A stretch of DNA of 64,000 nucleotides from Dysgonamonadaceae bacterium (GCA_031253625.1 JAIRVZ010000075.1:47193-111192), one strand, 5' to 3'; positions 18,027 through 28,169 are shown, numbered from the stretch's first letter. Translations and numbers: made by a program. Notes: generated by a model from the letters alone, not told the origin.

Positions 18027-20621
18027 ATGAAAATTAAAACAAATTGCCTTTTAGTCTTAATTTTTTGTTCTTTTTCATGCTTTACGCTGTTGGGTTCGAA
18101 TAATTTTGATGAACAGGCTCGTGAATTATTAAACAAATTGACGCTCGAAGAAAAGGTGTCTTTGATGATCAACAACTCGGCTGCCGTCGAACGATTGGGT
18201 ATTCCGCCCTACGAATGGTGGAATGAGGCCTTGCATGGAATAGCCCGTAATGGTCAAGCCACTGTGTTTCCGCAGGCCATTGGTTTGGCTGCAACTTTCG
18301 ACGATCAGGCTGTGTATGAGATGTTTGATATGGTTTCAGACGAAGCGCGTGCTAAACATCACGAGGCTAAACGAAACAACGAATTTAAACGTTATCAGGG
18401 TTTGACTTTTTGGACACCCAATATCAATATTTTTCGTGACCCTCGTTGGGGACGTGGTATGGAAACTTACGGCGAAGATCCCTACCTTACGAGTATGATG
18501 GGTATTGCCTGTGTGCGTGGCTTGCAAGGCGACCCTAATGCAACATACGACAAAGCGCATGCTTGCGCCAAACATTACGCCGTACACAGCGGCCCGGAAT
18601 GGAACCGCCATAGTTTTGATGCAAAAAACATTTCGCAACGCGACCTGTGGGAAACCTATCTTCCTGCTTTCAAAGAATTGGTTGTAACGGCAGGAGTAAA
18701 GGAAGTGATGTGTGCCTACAACCGTTTTGAAGGAACTCCCTGTTGTGGTAGCCACACTTTGTTGGTCGATATTCTGCGAAACAAGTGGGGATTTGATAAT
18801 GTGGTGGTATCTGATTGCTGGGCTATCAACGACTTCTTTCGTGCGGGACATCACGAAACGCATGCAACGACAGAAGAAGCTGTTGCCGACGCTGTTATTG
18901 CCGGTACCGATCTCGAATGCGGCGACTCTTACAGTGCCCTCATCGACGCAGTCAAATCTGGACTGATTTCCGAAGAACAAATCGACGTTTCGGTTTTCCG
19001 CTTGCTGCGTGCACGATTCGAGTTAGGTCTTTTTGAAGATGATGCCAACGTATCGTGGGCGAGTATACCCATGAGCGTAGTGGAATGTAATGCGCATAAA
19101 GCAAAGGCGTTGGAAATGGCACGCAAAAGCATGGTATTGTTAAGTAACAAAAACAATACGCTTCCGTTGTCGAAAAATTTGAAAAAAATAGCTGTAATGG
19201 GACCGAATGCCAATGATTCGGTAATGTTGTGGGCAAACTACAATGGTTTTCCTACGCGGTCGGTTACTATTCTGCAAGGTATTCAGTCAAAAGTGCCTGC
19301 CGGTTCGGTTATTTATGAAAAAGCTTGCGACTGGGTAAACGATCAAGTTTTTTACAGTCGCTTTGGTGAATGTGCCTACGATGGAAAGGCAGGATTCAAA
19401 GCTACGTTTTGGAATACGACCGATTTTTCGGGCGATGCGGTAGCTGCTTCTCACTTCTCTAATCCTTTTGTACTCAATACCGGTGGTGCTACTGTTTTTG
19501 CTCCGGGTGTTAATCTGAATGATTTTTCCGCCAAATTTGAATCCGTTTTTACTCCCACAAGAACGGAAAATATTGTATTTCGTTCTTCTGCAAGTGATGA
19601 ATTTAAACTGTATATAAACGATGAATTGGTATTTGAACACAATATTCCGGCTTATGGTCGATTTTTTACGCCAAACGAATATGTGATGAACGCTGTTCAA
19701 GGTGAACAATACCGTATACGGATTGATTTTATCAAAGGTGCTCAAGGTTATGCTATACTTAATTTTGACCTTGGCAACAAAAAGGAAGTAGATTATGCCG
19801 GTATTGCAGCCGAGGTTTCCGATGTTGATGCTATTGTTTTTGTGGGCGGTATTTCTTCTTCGTTGGAAGGCGAAGAAATGCGTGTTAATTTTCCGGGTTT
19901 CAAAGGTGGCGACCGCACGAATATTGACTTGCCTGCCGTACAGGTAAAAATGCTCGAAGCATTGAAAAAAACAGGTAAACCGATAATATTTGTGTTATGT
20001 TCAGGCAGTACGATAGCTTTGACTCAAGAAGCAGCACTTACCGATGCTATTCTTGCAGCATGGTATCCGGGGCAGGAGGGCGGAACAGCGGTGGCCGATG
20101 TGCTTTTCGGAGATTACAATCCTGCCGGTCGTTTGCCGCTTACCTTCTATGCTTCATCCGATCAGCTTCCCGATTTTGAAGATTATGATATGTCTAAAGG
20201 TCGCACGTATCGCTATTTCAAAGGCAAACCTCTGTATCCATTTGGCTATGGATTAAGTTACACCACGTTTCAATACGAAAATGCAACTTTGAGCAAAAGC
20301 AATATCGGAAAGAACGAAAATCTTTCACTTAATCTTTCGTTGAAAAATACAGGTGCAAGCGATGGCGACGAAGTAATACAAGTATACGTTCGTAATTTGC
20401 AAGACTCCAATGGCCCGCTCAAAAGTTTGCGAGCATTCAAACGTGTAAACGTGAAAGCCGGCGCTACCGAACAAGTGAAAATTGATTTGCCGTCAACAGC
20501 ATTTGAATTTTTCGATGAGCAAACCGGCATAATGACTGTTAAATCCGGTAAATACGAAGTTTTATACGGTGGCTCATCTGCCGATAAAGCTTTGAAAAAG
20601 CTTATTGTACAGATTAATTGA
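18027..20621 (+). CDS. GH3 beta-xylosidase/beta-glucosidase with PA14 insert
   Basis: 864 residues; ATG 18027 gives a signal peptide (LLVLIFCSFSCFTLLGS) and a longer start would lie in the GH115 gene. The N-terminal barrel shows EWWNEALHGIARNG, FWTPNINIFRDPRWGRG and KHYAVHSGPEWNRHSF; the nucleophile Asp is in VVVSDCWAIND. A PA14 domain is inserted at about residues 460-580 (GFKATFWNTTDFSG). The second lobe and a C-terminal fibronectin-like domain (YGLSYTTFQYENATLS) follow. The ENGEALHG-like opening is typical of xylosidases in this family. It probably converts xylo-oligosaccharides to xylose. It is the last gene of the + strand run and ends 5 bp from a convergent gene, with no clear terminator. 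Confidence 0.93.
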   Translation: MKIKTNCLLVLIFCSFSCFTLLGSNNFDEQARELLNKLTLEEKVSLMINNSAAVERLGIPPYEWWNEALHGIARNGQATVFPQAIGLAATFDDQAVYEMFDMVSDEARAKHHEAKRNNEFKRYQGLTFWTPNINIFRDPRWGRGMETYGEDPYLTSMMGIACVRGLQGDPNATYDKAHACAKHYAVHSGPEWNRHSFDAKNISQRDLWETYLPAFKELVVTAGVKEVMCAYNRFEGTPCCGSHTLLVDILRNKWGFDNVVVSDCWAINDFFRAGHHETHATTEEAVADAVIAGTDLECGDSYSALIDAVKSGLISEEQIDVSVFRLLRARFELGLFEDDANVSWASIPMSVVECNAHKAKALEMARKSMVLLSNKNNTLPLSKNLKKIAVMGPNANDSVMLWANYNGFPTRSVTILQGIQSKVPAGSVIYEKACDWVNDQVFYSRFGECAYDGKAGFKATFWNTTDFSGDAVAASHFSNPFVLNTGGATVFAPGVNLNDFSAKFESVFTPTRTENIVFRSSASDEFKLYINDELVFEHNIPAYGRFFTPNEYVMNAVQGEQYRIRIDFIKGAQGYAILNFDLGNKKEVDYAGIAAEVSDVDAIVFVGGISSSLEGEEMRVNFPGFKGGDRTNIDLPAVQVKMLEALKKTGKPIIFVLCSGSTIALTQEAALTDAILAAWYPGQEGGTAVADVLFGDYNPAGRLPLTFYASSDQLPDFEDYDMSKGRTYRYFKGKPLYPFGYGLSYTTFQYENATLSKSNIGKNENLSLNLSLKNTGASDGDEVIQVYVRNLQDSNGPLKSLRAFKRVNVKAGATEQVKIDLPSTAFEFFDEQTGIMTVKSGKYEVLYGGSSADKALKKLIVQIN

Positions 20622-20626
20622 GAATT

Positions 20627-21697
20627 TTATTCAACTCCGAATTGCATATTTAGCAATGAATCGTTATTGATTCGTTCTGTAAGAGATGAGATATAGATTG
20701 TTATTAGGTTCATTTCTTTTTGATTCTTGGCAGCATTGTCTTTCTTAAAGAGCATTTCAGCCTTTTGCGCCCACTCCAAAGCTTTATGCAAGTCGTCTTG
20801 TATTTCGAAAGCTACGGCAATATTGTTGGCTAAACGTGCTTGCTCTGTTGAATTGTTTTTCTTATCGTAAAGCTGTAGCCAAATCTCTTTGGCGGCAGTC
20901 CATTTATTTGCTTTGGCATAAGCGAGCGATTCTTTCATTCGAGCCTCGAGAGATGTATAAAGATTACGCTCGACCCCTTTCCATGACGGAGTAAAATACG
21001 GAACAACTTTTTCTCCTATATAAGCAGCCATTTCTTCTATTAATGTATTAGGAAGAATATCATACAGAAAGGCAGAATCGCCAATAATTTGAGAGGAGAA
21101 AAGTAAGCTGTCTTGTAATGAGAATGAAGTTAATGGCTTTTCCCGGTCTCTAAGATAAACACTATATGTAATGTTAACATCCGTTTTTGTATTTACGAAA
21201 GTGTAATATCCTACGGCCGGTTGATTAACTTTTTGAGAGTATCTGAATAAACATCTGTCTATAGATATGATTGCATCTGCGTCTGTGGTATCATAAATCG
21301 TTTGCTTTATATCTTTGGGAATCGGTTGAATTTCCATATTGGCATTATCTGTTCTAACCGGTTCTAAATAGGCCATTGTTTCAGAAAAGAATTTTTCGTC
21401 ATATATGCCTTTTGCCAATGCCGATACGGAAACCCATATCGCTGAATCGAAATTGATGGTAGAAGGGGCAGAAATTTCTTTGTTGTTGAAGTAATATTCC
21501 GCTCCGAAATCTCCGGTTTCCGGAGCAGCAGCATTATTGATGACGACAACTTTAGCAACATCTGCTGGAAATGTGATTTTCGCAGGTTCCCGTATTTCAA
21601 TAGCAAAATTGTGAGTAGTTTTGCATGAAGAAAAAACAGAAATCAATACAACTAATATTAGCTGACAAACAAACCTATATATCTTTGTGTTTTTCAT
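20627..21697 (-). CDS. DUF6340 family TPR lipoprotein
   Basis: 356 residues with a lipobox ([12 protein letters not shown]). The N-terminal two thirds match the Bacteroidetes DUF6340 pattern: a beta-rich domain with KVVVINNAA, then [15 protein letters not shown] and a description-like [21 protein letters not shown] segment. The last third is helical with TPR character ([43 protein letters not shown]). The start overlaps the valS stop by 4 bp, so it is translated with valS. Function unknown; an envelope role is inferred from the lipid anchor. Confidence 0.82.
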   Translation of the reverse strand: MKNTKIYRFVCQLILVVLISVFSSCKTTHNFAIEIREPAKITFPADVAKVVVINNAAAPETGDFGAEYYFNNKEISAPSTINFDSAIWVSVSALAKGIYDEKFFSETMAYLEPVRTDNANMEIQPIPKDIKQTIYDTTDADAIISIDRCLFRYSQKVNQPAVGYYTFVNTKTDVNITYSVYLRDREKPLTSFSLQDSLLFSSQIIGDSAFLYDILPNTLIEEMAAYIGEKVVPYFTPSWKGVERNLYTSLEARMKESLAYAKANKWTAAKEIWLQLYDKKNNSTEQARLANNIAVAFEIQDDLHKALEWAQKAEMLFKKDNAAKNQKEMNLITIYISSLTERINNDSLLNMQFGVE

Positions 21698-24309
21698 ATT
21701 TTCAATGCCTCGATACTTTCTTGCAATGTTTTGATTTTACTTTCGGCATCAGCTTGCTTTTTCCGTTCGTTATCAACGATTTCGGGTTTGGCATTGGCAA
21801 CGAATTTTTCATTACTCAATTTAGCAACTACCGATTTCAAGAATCCTTGCAAATATACTAATTCGGTATTTAATTTTTCTAATTCTTCTTCTACATTAAC
21901 ATTATTGCCAAGGGGCACGGCATATTCAGTAGTACCCACAAGGAAAGAAACGGCACCGGGTGATTTTTCCTCAACCTTAGCAATGCCGGAAAGATTAGCC
22001 ATTTTAATAATGACGGAATTTAACGAATTATCATCTACAGTTAAAACTTCCAAACCTAAGACTTCTTTGTTTGGAATATTTTTTTGCAAACGAATGGTAC
22101 GGATATTTCCAATGATTTCTTTTGCTTTTTCAACTTCCGACAGAAAATCTGCTTTGTAAGTTTTCGCTTGTGGCATCGATACAACCATAATACTTTCTTC
22201 CGATTTTCTTTCTGCCAGTGCTTGCCATAATTCTTCCGTAATAAAAGGCATAAACGGGTGAAGAATCCGAAGTAAGTCATCAAAGAAATTGAGTGTGGCC
22301 TCGTATGTTTTTTTATCGATGGGTTGCTGATAGGCCGGTTTAACCATTTCGAGATACCAAGATGAAAATTCATCCCAAAATAATTTATAAACAGCCATTA
22401 AAGCCTCAGATAAGCGATATTTATCAAACAAATCATTGATTTCTTCGATGGTTTTACTTAACAATCCGTCGAACCATTCAATGGATAAACGGGAAGATTC
22501 GGGTTGTGCTATATCGGCAACTTCCCAACCTTTAACTAACCGGAAAGCGTTCCAAATTTTGTTACTGAAATTACGACCTTGTACACAAAGTTCACTATCA
22601 AACGGTAAATCATTTCCTGCAGGAGAAGTCAATAACATTCCTAAGCGAACGCCATCGGCCCCGTATTCGTTTATTAGGTCAATTGGGTCAGGTGAATTAC
22701 CGAGAGATTTTGACATTTTTCTTCCCAGTTTATCACGAACAATACCATTGAAATAAACATTATGGAAACAGGGTTTGTGGCGGTATTCATAGCCTGCCAT
22801 AATCATTCGCGCTACCCAAAAGAAGATAATTTCGGGTGCAGTAACTAAGTCGTTTGTAGGATAATAATATTGTATATCTTTATTTTCCGGTTCGTTGATT
22901 CCGTCGAAAACAGAAATTGGCCACAACCATGAAGAAAACCAAGTGTCGAGACAATCTTCGTCCTGACGCAAGTCTTCAATTGATAATGGATAATTGACAG
23001 TTGACAATGCTTTTTGGTATGCCTCCTCTTTTGTTGCTGCTACAACGAAACCTCCTTGCGGAAGGAAATAAGCAGGGATACGATGTCCCCACCACAATTG
23101 GCGTGAAATACACCAGTCTTTTATATTTTCCATCCAATGACGGTAAGTATTTTTGAATTTGGGCGGATGCAATTGAATATCATCGTTCATCACTGCATCC
23201 AAAGCCGGCTTTGCCAATTGTTCCATTTTCAAAAACCACTGCATGGAAAGCTTAGGTTCAATAGGAACATCGGTTCTTTCCGAAAATCCAACCTTATTAG
23301 TATATGCTTCTACTTTTTCTAATAGGCCGGCAGCTTCCAGATCTTTTTCGATTTGTTTACGAACTGCAAAACGATCCATTCCGGCATATTGTAAGCCATG
23401 TTGATTTAATGTGCCGTTGTCATTGAAAATATCCAATATTTCGAGGTTGTATTTTTCTCCGAGCATATAATCGTTCACGTCGTGTGCAGGGGTAACTTTC
23501 AGACAGCCTGTTCCGAATTCAACGTCTACATAATCATCTTCTATAATAGGAACTTCGCGATTCGCTAACGGAACGATTACTTTTTTTCCTTTCAATTGAA
23601 CGTTTTTCGGATCATTTGGGTTGATGCAAACGGCAGTATCGCCTAGAATTGTTTCGGGACGAGTGGTTGCAATTACGGCACAACCGTTTTCTCCCACAAT
23701 TTTATAGCGCAAGTAATATAATTTTCCTTGTTGTTCTTTGTAATTAACTTCTTCGTCAGATAGCGCGGTTTTTGCCTGCGGATCCCAGTTAACCATTCTT
23801 ACTCCGCGATAGATAAGATCTTTATTATATAGGTCAACAAAAACTTTGTATACACTTTCCGAACGTTTTTCGTCCATGGTGAAACAGGTTCTGTCCCAAT
23901 CGCACGAGGCACCCAGCTTTTTCAACTGCTCAAGGATGATTCCTCCGTGTTTGTGAGTCCATTCCCAAGCGTGTTCGAGGAATTGCTCGCGAGTTAAATC
24001 CGTTTTTTTGATTCCTTCGGTAGCTAATTTGGCAACCACTTTGGCCTCAGTGGCAATAGAGGCATGGTCGGTTCCGGGTACCCAACAAGCGTTTTTACCC
24101 ATCATGCGGGCGCGACGCACCAAAATATCTTGGATTGTATTGTTCAACATGTGTCCCATGTGCAATACTCCGGTTACATTGGGCGGAGGGATAACAATTG
24201 TATAAGGTTCTCTATTGTCCGGTTCCGAATGGAAAAACTTATTTTCCAACCAATATTTATACCATTTTTCTTCTACTTCTGACGGATTGTATTTACTTGC
24301 GATTTCCAT
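21694..24309 (-). CDS. valS: Valine--tRNA ligase
   Basis: Charges tRNA-Val in the cytoplasm. 871 residues, normal length. The class I signature [14 protein letters not shown] (HIGH type) is near residue 42 and KMSKSLGN near residue 520; the editing domain is present ([13 protein letters not shown]). The C-terminal coiled-coil arm is also present ([20 protein letters not shown]). Start at 24309 (MEIASKYNP) matches the family; a longer frame has only a TTG. Residues about 434-445 ([12 protein letters not shown]) come from a dispersed repeat (22977-23009) lying in a loop just before [24 protein letters not shown] box lies 31 bp upstream. Confidence 0.96.
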   Translation of the reverse strand: MEIASKYNPSEVEEKWYKYWLENKFFHSEPDNREPYTIVIPPPNVTGVLHMGHMLNNTIQDILVRRARMMGKNACWVPGTDHASIATEAKVVAKLATEGIKKTDLTREQFLEHAWEWTHKHGGIILEQLKKLGASCDWDRTCFTMDEKRSESVYKVFVDLYNKDLIYRGVRMVNWDPQAKTALSDEEVNYKEQQGKLYYLRYKIVGENGCAVIATTRPETILGDTAVCINPNDPKNVQLKGKKVIVPLANREVPIIEDDYVDVEFGTGCLKVTPAHDVNDYMLGEKYNLEILDIFNDNGTLNQHGLQYAGMDRFAVRKQIEKDLEAAGLLEKVEAYTNKVGFSERTDVPIEPKLSMQWFLKMEQLAKPALDAVMNDDIQLHPPKFKNTYRHWMENIKDWCISRQLWWGHRIPAYFLPQGGFVVAATKEEAYQKALSTVNYPLSIEDLRQDEDCLDTWFSSWLWPISVFDGINEPENKDIQYYYPTNDLVTAPEIIFFWVARMIMAGYEYRHKPCFHNVYFNGIVRDKLGRKMSKSLGNSPDPIDLINEYGADGVRLGMLLTSPAGNDLPFDSELCVQGRNFSNKIWNAFRLVKGWEVADIAQPESSRLSIEWFDGLLSKTIEEINDLFDKYRLSEALMAVYKLFWDEFSSWYLEMVKPAYQQPIDKKTYEATLNFFDDLLRILHPFMPFITEELWQALAERKSEESIMVVSMPQAKTYKADFLSEVEKAKEIIGNIRTIRLQKNIPNKEVLGLEVLTVDDNSLNSVIIKMANLSGIAKVEEKSPGAVSFLVGTTEYAVPLGNNVNVEEELEKLNTELVYLQGFLKSVVAKLSNEKFVANAKPEIVDNERKKQADAESKIKTLQESIEALKI
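22977..23009 (-). repeat. AT-rich repeat translated inside valS
   Basis: The sequence made of ATTGATAATGG, ATAATTGAC and AGTTGACAA units resembles the AATTGTCAATT-type direct repeats found at the 3' end of gltX in this window (54545-54612). Read on the minus strand it encodes [10 protein letters not shown], placed between a variable helix (EEAYQKA) and the invariant DLRQDEDC motif of ValRS. This is where family members vary in length, so the insertion is tolerable. Confidence 0.5.
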
Positions 24310-24339
24310 TTTGTTAATAAGTTGATAATAAATTGACTG

Positions 24340-24347
24340 CAAAAGTA
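24340..24347 (-). promoter_or_regulatory. -7 promoter box of valS
   Basis: TACTTTTG on the minus strand matches the Bacteroidetes -7 consensus TAnnTTTG. Its end lies 30 bp before the valS ATG. It is back to back with the box of the divergent HU/SPOR gene. Confidence 0.65.
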
Positions 24348-24381
24348 AGAAATTTAAAGGTGTAATTTGTATTTTTTTATT

Positions 24382-24389
24382 TACTTTTG
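24382..24389 (+). promoter_or_regulatory. -7 promoter box of the HU/SPOR gene
   Basis: TACTTTTG matches TAnnTTTG and ends only 4 bp before the ATG at 24394. Transcription would start at or next to the start codon, so the mRNA is probably leaderless. Confidence 0.6.
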
Positions 24390-24393
24390 CACT

Positions 24394-25425
24394 ATGGAAA
24401 ATATTTTTTCACATATAGCATATCTTTTAACGGAACACGAATGTGTGATTATCCCCGGATTTGGGGCTTTGGTGCATTCAAATGTGTCGGCAAAAAATGT
24501 TATGGATGAAGATGTGTTTTCTCCGCCTTCTATTTCGTTGGGATTTAATTCCGAATTAAAGCACAACGATGGAGTTTTAGCCGATTCTGTTAAGCGTGAG
24601 CAGAAAATTTCTTATAACGATGCCAATAAGATGGTGTCGGATTTTTCGGCTAAATTAGATAAAACACTGAAAAATAAGAAGGAGTTTATTATTCCGCAAG
24701 TAGGTCGATTTGCATTGTCGGAAGATAAGAAAATCAATTTTTCTCCTGCGATGGATTTGTCTGCCAATGCAGGTCAGTTTGGGTTCAAGAATTTTTATAT
24801 GCCTTTGTTGAGCGAAATTGTTGTGCCTTCTGAAAAAGAAAAATCCGAAGAATCGAAAGATAAACATATTATCATGATTCCACTTAGCAAGCGATTGCTT
24901 ACTGCGGTTTCGGTAGCAGCTATCGCGTTGTTTTTTATGCTTTTATCTACTCCAATCGACAATAAAGAGATACCGGTGCAATATGCAGGAATGTTTTCTA
25001 CTTATGTGCCTTCCATGCCGGAAATTATTTCTGTCGATTCACCCGAAGTACAAATTATTGAAGATGTAAAAGAACCGGATACTGTTGTTCAGGAAGAAAC
25101 ACACCAAGAGGTTGCTCCCGTTCAGGAAGAAGTTATTCCGGTGGTAAAACCTGATGTAGAGGAGAAAAAAACAATAAATAATACCTCTGATGGTTACCTT
25201 ATTATTATAGCCAGTTTTCCGAGTAGGAGAGAGGCCGATAGAATGTTTCCGCATTTCAAAAAGGAATTTAATACTGCATCTATCATTGAAAAAAGCAATC
25301 GTTCCAGAATTTATATCCGTTCTTTTCAGGATAAAATAGAGGCCGAACGTTTCTTAAACAAATTCAGATTAGATAATCCTAAACACAAAGATGCTTGGCT
25401 GCTTAGCAATAAAGCGAGGGGTTAA
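24394..25425 (+). CDS. HU-CCDC81-like membrane protein with C-terminal SPOR domain
   Basis: 343 residues. The N-terminal 150 residues carry the prokaryotic HU-like pair ([27 protein letters not shown], then [13 protein letters not shown] and FIIPQVGRF), related to DNA-binding HU folds. One membrane helix follows ([19 protein letters not shown], about 167-187), then a proline, glutamate and valine-rich linker. A SPOR domain ends the protein ([19 protein letters not shown] ... [17 protein letters not shown], about 265-335). SPOR domains bind denuded septal peptidoglycan, so the protein would span from cytoplasm to cell wall at the division site; that topology is inferred. ATG 24394 is used because the promoter box ends just before it. 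Divergent from valS. Confidence 0.88.
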   Translation: MENIFSHIAYLLTEHECVIIPGFGALVHSNVSAKNVMDEDVFSPPSISLGFNSELKHNDGVLADSVKREQKISYNDANKMVSDFSAKLDKTLKNKKEFIIPQVGRFALSEDKKINFSPAMDLSANAGQFGFKNFYMPLLSEIVVPSEKEKSEESKDKHIIMIPLSKRLLTAVSVAAIALFFMLLSTPIDNKEIPVQYAGMFSTYVPSMPEIISVDSPEVQIIEDVKEPDTVVQEETHQEVAPVQEEVIPVVKPDVEEKKTINNTSDGYLIIIASFPSRREADRMFPHFKKEFNTASIIEKSNRSRIYIRSFQDKIEAERFLNKFRLDNPKHKDAWLLSNKARG

Positions 25426-25527
25426 TCATCAAAGCTGTATTAGCTGTAGCTTTCTAGCGAGAGCATTTTTGTAAAATTGACCGTATTGCTGTAAATTCTT
25501 TATTCTTTATTCTTTATTCTTCATTTA

Positions 25528-25535
25528 TTTTATTT
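25528..25535 (+). promoter_or_regulatory. -7 promoter box of rpsP
   Basis: TACCTTTG followed by CGCCC matches the consensus and lies 49 bp upstream of the rpsP ATG. Directly before it, at about 25495-25519, is a TTCTTTA heptamer repeated three times, a simple sequence that could vary in copy number. Confidence 0.65.
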
Positions 25536-25584
25536 ACCTTTGCGCCCGCTAATGCAAAATATTAATTCATAAATCAATTTAAAA

Positions 25585-26139
25585 ATGGCAACTAAAATCA
25601 GATTGCAAAGACATGGTCGCAAAGGGTACGCGTTTTACCACATCGTGATCGCAGATAGCAGAGCTCCACGCGATGGAAAATTTATTGAAAGAGTTGGGTC
25701 ATATAACCCCAACACAAATCCTGCTACAATAGATTTGAACTTCGAAAGAGCTTTGTATTGGCTGCAAGTTGGTGCTCAACCGACTGATACTACTCGTAAT
25801 ATCCTTTCTGCTCAAGGTGTTTTGATGAAAAAGCACTTATTGGAAGGAGTAAAAAAAGGTGCTTTCAATGAGGCTGAAGCTGAACAAAAATTCCAAGCTT
25901 GGTTAAATTCTAAAGAAACTGCTTTACAAGCAATTAAATCTAAAAATAGTGAAACTACTCGTGCTGCTGCAAAAGCTAAATTAGAGGCTGAAAAAGCTGT
26001 AAATAAAGCAAAAGCTGCTGCTGTTGCAGAGAAAAAAGCTGTTGCTAATGCTGCTGCCGCTGAGGCTGTTGCAGAAGAAGTAGCTGCAGAAGAACCTGCT
26101 GTTGTGGCAGAACCGGAAGCTCCTGCTGCTGAGGCATAA
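25585..26139 (+). CDS. rpsP: 30S ribosomal protein S16 with long alanine/glutamate-rich tail
   Basis: Small-subunit protein S16. Residues 1-80 are canonical ([39 protein letters not shown]; the following WLQVGAQPT block is also conserved). The 184-residue length is about twice the usual size. The extra 100 residues form a charged helix ([13 protein letters not shown], then repeated Ala-Lys) ending in an Ala/Glu-rich tail ([19 protein letters not shown]). Such tails are known in Bacteroidetes S16, so this is probably genuine rather than a fusion. The stop is followed at once by a dispersed inverted repeat and a strong terminator. Confidence 0.95.
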   Translation: MATKIRLQRHGRKGYAFYHIVIADSRAPRDGKFIERVGSYNPNTNPATIDLNFERALYWLQVGAQPTDTTRNILSAQGVLMKKHLLEGVKKGAFNEAEAEQKFQAWLNSKETALQAIKSKNSETTRAAAKAKLEAEKAVNKAKAAAVAEKKAVANAAAAEAVAEEVAAEEPAVVAEPEAPAAEA

Positions 26140-26140
26140 T

Positions 26141-26300
26141 GAGGTTCCTCACTTCGTTCGGAATGACGAGTGTTTTGTGGATAGATAAAAGAACGACGCA
26201 ATGGTTTTACCATTGCGTCGTTCTTTTATAGGAATGATGTTGGAGTGTCATTGAACCAGGTCGATTAGCAGAGCTAATTCCGAACGAAGTGAGGAACCTC
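26141..26300. repeat. 24-bp perfect inverted repeat pair flanking the rpsP terminator
   Basis: GAGGTTCCTCACTTCGTTCGG-AAT at 26141-26164 returns as its exact reverse complement at 26277-26300. The left copy begins 2 bp after the rpsP stop and the right copy ends 5 bp before the GH43 stop. Degenerate copies lie at 39487-39513 and 53302-53327. The pattern fits a dispersed palindromic repeat family that settles at gene ends. Confidence 0.7.
26187..26227. terminator. Bidirectional intrinsic terminator between rpsP and GH43 gene
   Basis: A 19-bp perfect stem (AAAAGAACGACGCAATGGT and its complement) with a 3-base TTT loop and A/T tails on both sides. It serves the two convergent genes. Confidence 0.9.
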
Positions 26301-26304
26301 TTTA

Positions 26305-28002
26305 TTACCTGTAGGCGTATAGTCCAATATAAACTCCCGAAAACTCTCCGGCTGTTGCGGTACTTAAAATAGTGGCATCTACGGCCGGAAGTAGATTTTC
26401 GAAATCATCGCCTGAATAACAAAAAGAAAATAAAAGCGAACCACCTTCTCCTCTGACTTTCAGATTAACCGATTTGTCTTCATTTTCTTTCGATACAGGA
26501 ATTTCAGCAATAATTTCGCTTATTCCGGCATTTACTTTTTCCAATATGATTAGCTGTTGATCGTCTTTGAGTGTTTTGGCCAAAACATAATGGTGTCTTT
26601 CGTTTTGAAAGCAAACCAATCCGGCTAATTCTCCATCTTTTTGAGGTGAAAAATCGAGTGAAGTTTCTGCCTCAAAGTTGAGATGCTGTTGACGAACTCC
26701 AATAAATGAAGGATTGGTTTTATCCTTAATGCTTTTATCTCGCAGTTTTAATTCCAATTTGCCGTTTTTTGTGCAATAAAATTGTTCTTGAGGCGTGCGG
26801 ATAAAATTCCATCTGAGATTTAGTTTCGGGCATTTGAAATTATCTCTCCAAGAGAAATTACCTGATAATGTGACTTTTCCATTGTTTTGTAGATTTTCTT
26901 TGTTTACAATCAAAGGAATAGGTTCTCCTTGAGGAAGAATTACCGGAAATTCGTTTTTCCATGTAACAGGCAAAAGAAAAGTTTCACGTCCGGTATTATA
27001 AAAGTTTTTTTCATACGGCCGGCACGCCAAAAAAACAGCCCACCAGTTTCCATCATTATCTTCTATGATGTCGGCATGACCTGCACTGGTTACTTTATTT
27101 TCACGGTCTTCGGGCAAATCGCGTTGCGTAAGAATAGGATTGTTTTTGTATGGAATGTAATCTCCCCAAATGTTTTTACTTCTGAAAATCACTTCCGAAT
27201 GGTTTTCTGCGGTGCCGCCTTCCGCACACATCAAGTAATACCAATTGTTTATTTTGTATATATGAGGAGCCTCTATCCAAACCGGTTTTAGAGATTTGTC
27301 CACCCCACCATCGACAATTATTTTTTGTTCTCCGATAATTTCATTCTTATTTAAATCATACTCGAATAGCCAAATAGCGCGATGTCCATCCCATTCCGGC
27401 TCGCCGACAGGAGCATCATTTCTTACAATATATGTTTTTCCGTTATCATCAAAAAAGATAGAAGGGTCTATGCCATACACGTTGGGTATTACAATAGGTT
27501 CTGACCAGCCTTCTTTAGGATCTTTCGTCTTTACTATAAAATTACCGATGCCGTCGACACAAGTCGTAATCAGATAAAAAGTATTATCATATTTATTATA
27601 TCTGATAGCAGGAGCGTAAATTCCTCCGCTTGTGCGGATTCCATCTTCTAATTTGAGTTGCGAAGGACGATCTAAAACGTGTCCTATCTGTATCCAGTTT
27701 ACCAAATCTTTACTGTGAAAAATTGGAATTCCCGGATAATAAACGAAACTGGATGTTACAAGATAGAAATCATCTCCTTTTTTACAAATACTGGGATCGG
27801 GATAAAAGCCGGAAAGAACAGGATTGAAGTATTGATTTTCTTTATCAATTACTTGATCATAAAAAGCATCTATCCCTTTATATTCGAAGAAAAGGAAATC
27901 AGCGGTTTTATTTTGATTACTCTTAGGAGATTGACAAGAAACCTGCGATAGAGCGAAAAGACCGAATATTGTTATTGAAATAGAATAAAAAATATTTTTC
28001 AT
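26305..28002 (-). CDS. GH43 beta-xylosidase/arabinofuranosidase, lipoprotein
   Basis: 565 residues with a lipobox (ALSQVSCQS). An extra 40-residue spacer precedes the propeller. The catalytic set is clear: Asp in GFYPDPSICKKGDDFYLVTSS, Asp in VYGIDPSIFFDDNGK and Glu in WIEAPHIYKINNWYYLM. A C-terminal beta-sandwich (NFSWRDNFKCPKLNLRWNF onward, about residues 370-565) is typical of GH43 xylosidases. The gene is divergent from the susC-susD array across a 282-bp regulatory gap, so it belongs to the same regulon. A surface or periplasmic oligosaccharide-trimming role is inferred. Confidence 0.92.
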   Translation of the reverse strand: MKNIFYSISITIFGLFALSQVSCQSPKSNQNKTADFLFFEYKGIDAFYDQVIDKENQYFNPVLSGFYPDPSICKKGDDFYLVTSSFVYYPGIPIFHSKDLVNWIQIGHVLDRPSQLKLEDGIRTSGGIYAPAIRYNKYDNTFYLITTCVDGIGNFIVKTKDPKEGWSEPIVIPNVYGIDPSIFFDDNGKTYIVRNDAPVGEPEWDGHRAIWLFEYDLNKNEIIGEQKIIVDGGVDKSLKPVWIEAPHIYKINNWYYLMCAEGGTAENHSEVIFRSKNIWGDYIPYKNNPILTQRDLPEDRENKVTSAGHADIIEDNDGNWWAVFLACRPYEKNFYNTGRETFLLPVTWKNEFPVILPQGEPIPLIVNKENLQNNGKVTLSGNFSWRDNFKCPKLNLRWNFIRTPQEQFYCTKNGKLELKLRDKSIKDKTNPSFIGVRQQHLNFEAETSLDFSPQKDGELAGLVCFQNERHHYVLAKTLKDDQQLIILEKVNAGISEIIAEIPVSKENEDKSVNLKVRGEGGSLLFSFCYSGDDFENLLPAVDATILSTATAGEFSGVYIGLYAYR

Positions 28003-28035
28003 AAGTAAATTTTATGTATTTTTATCTTAATTCCA

Positions 28036-28043
28036 CAAAGATA
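28036..28043 (-). promoter_or_regulatory. -7 promoter box of the GH43 lipoprotein gene
   Basis: TATCTTTG on the minus strand, 33 bp upstream of the ATG, matches TAnnTTTG. Confidence 0.6.
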
Positions 28044-28072
28044 ATTAATAAAATTTTTAACGATTGTGTGTT

Positions 28073-28169
28073 GTTGTAACAACGTTTTTTACCCTTGTTA
28101 CATAATAAAACGTATCAAATTTGTAACAGGAATGAAAATAAATGTTATATTTGCGGCTCTATTGTTACA
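28073..28169. promoter_or_regulatory. Candidate operator: four TTGT(T/A)ACA motifs between GH43 and susC
   Basis: The sites are a near-palindrome GTTGTAACAAC at 28073-28083, TTGTTACA at 28095-28102, TTGTAACA at 28121-28128 and TTGTTACA at 28162-28169. They lie between the divergent promoter boxes, upstream of both genes. Spacings are about 22, 26 and 41 bp. A shared regulator binding here would control both directions. The regulator is not in the window. Confidence 0.45.

Noticed and set aside
18336..18980. Minus-strand open frame of 214 codons opposite the GH3 gene
   Set aside because: It is a shadow of the conserved GH3 barrel region and has no recognisable domain.
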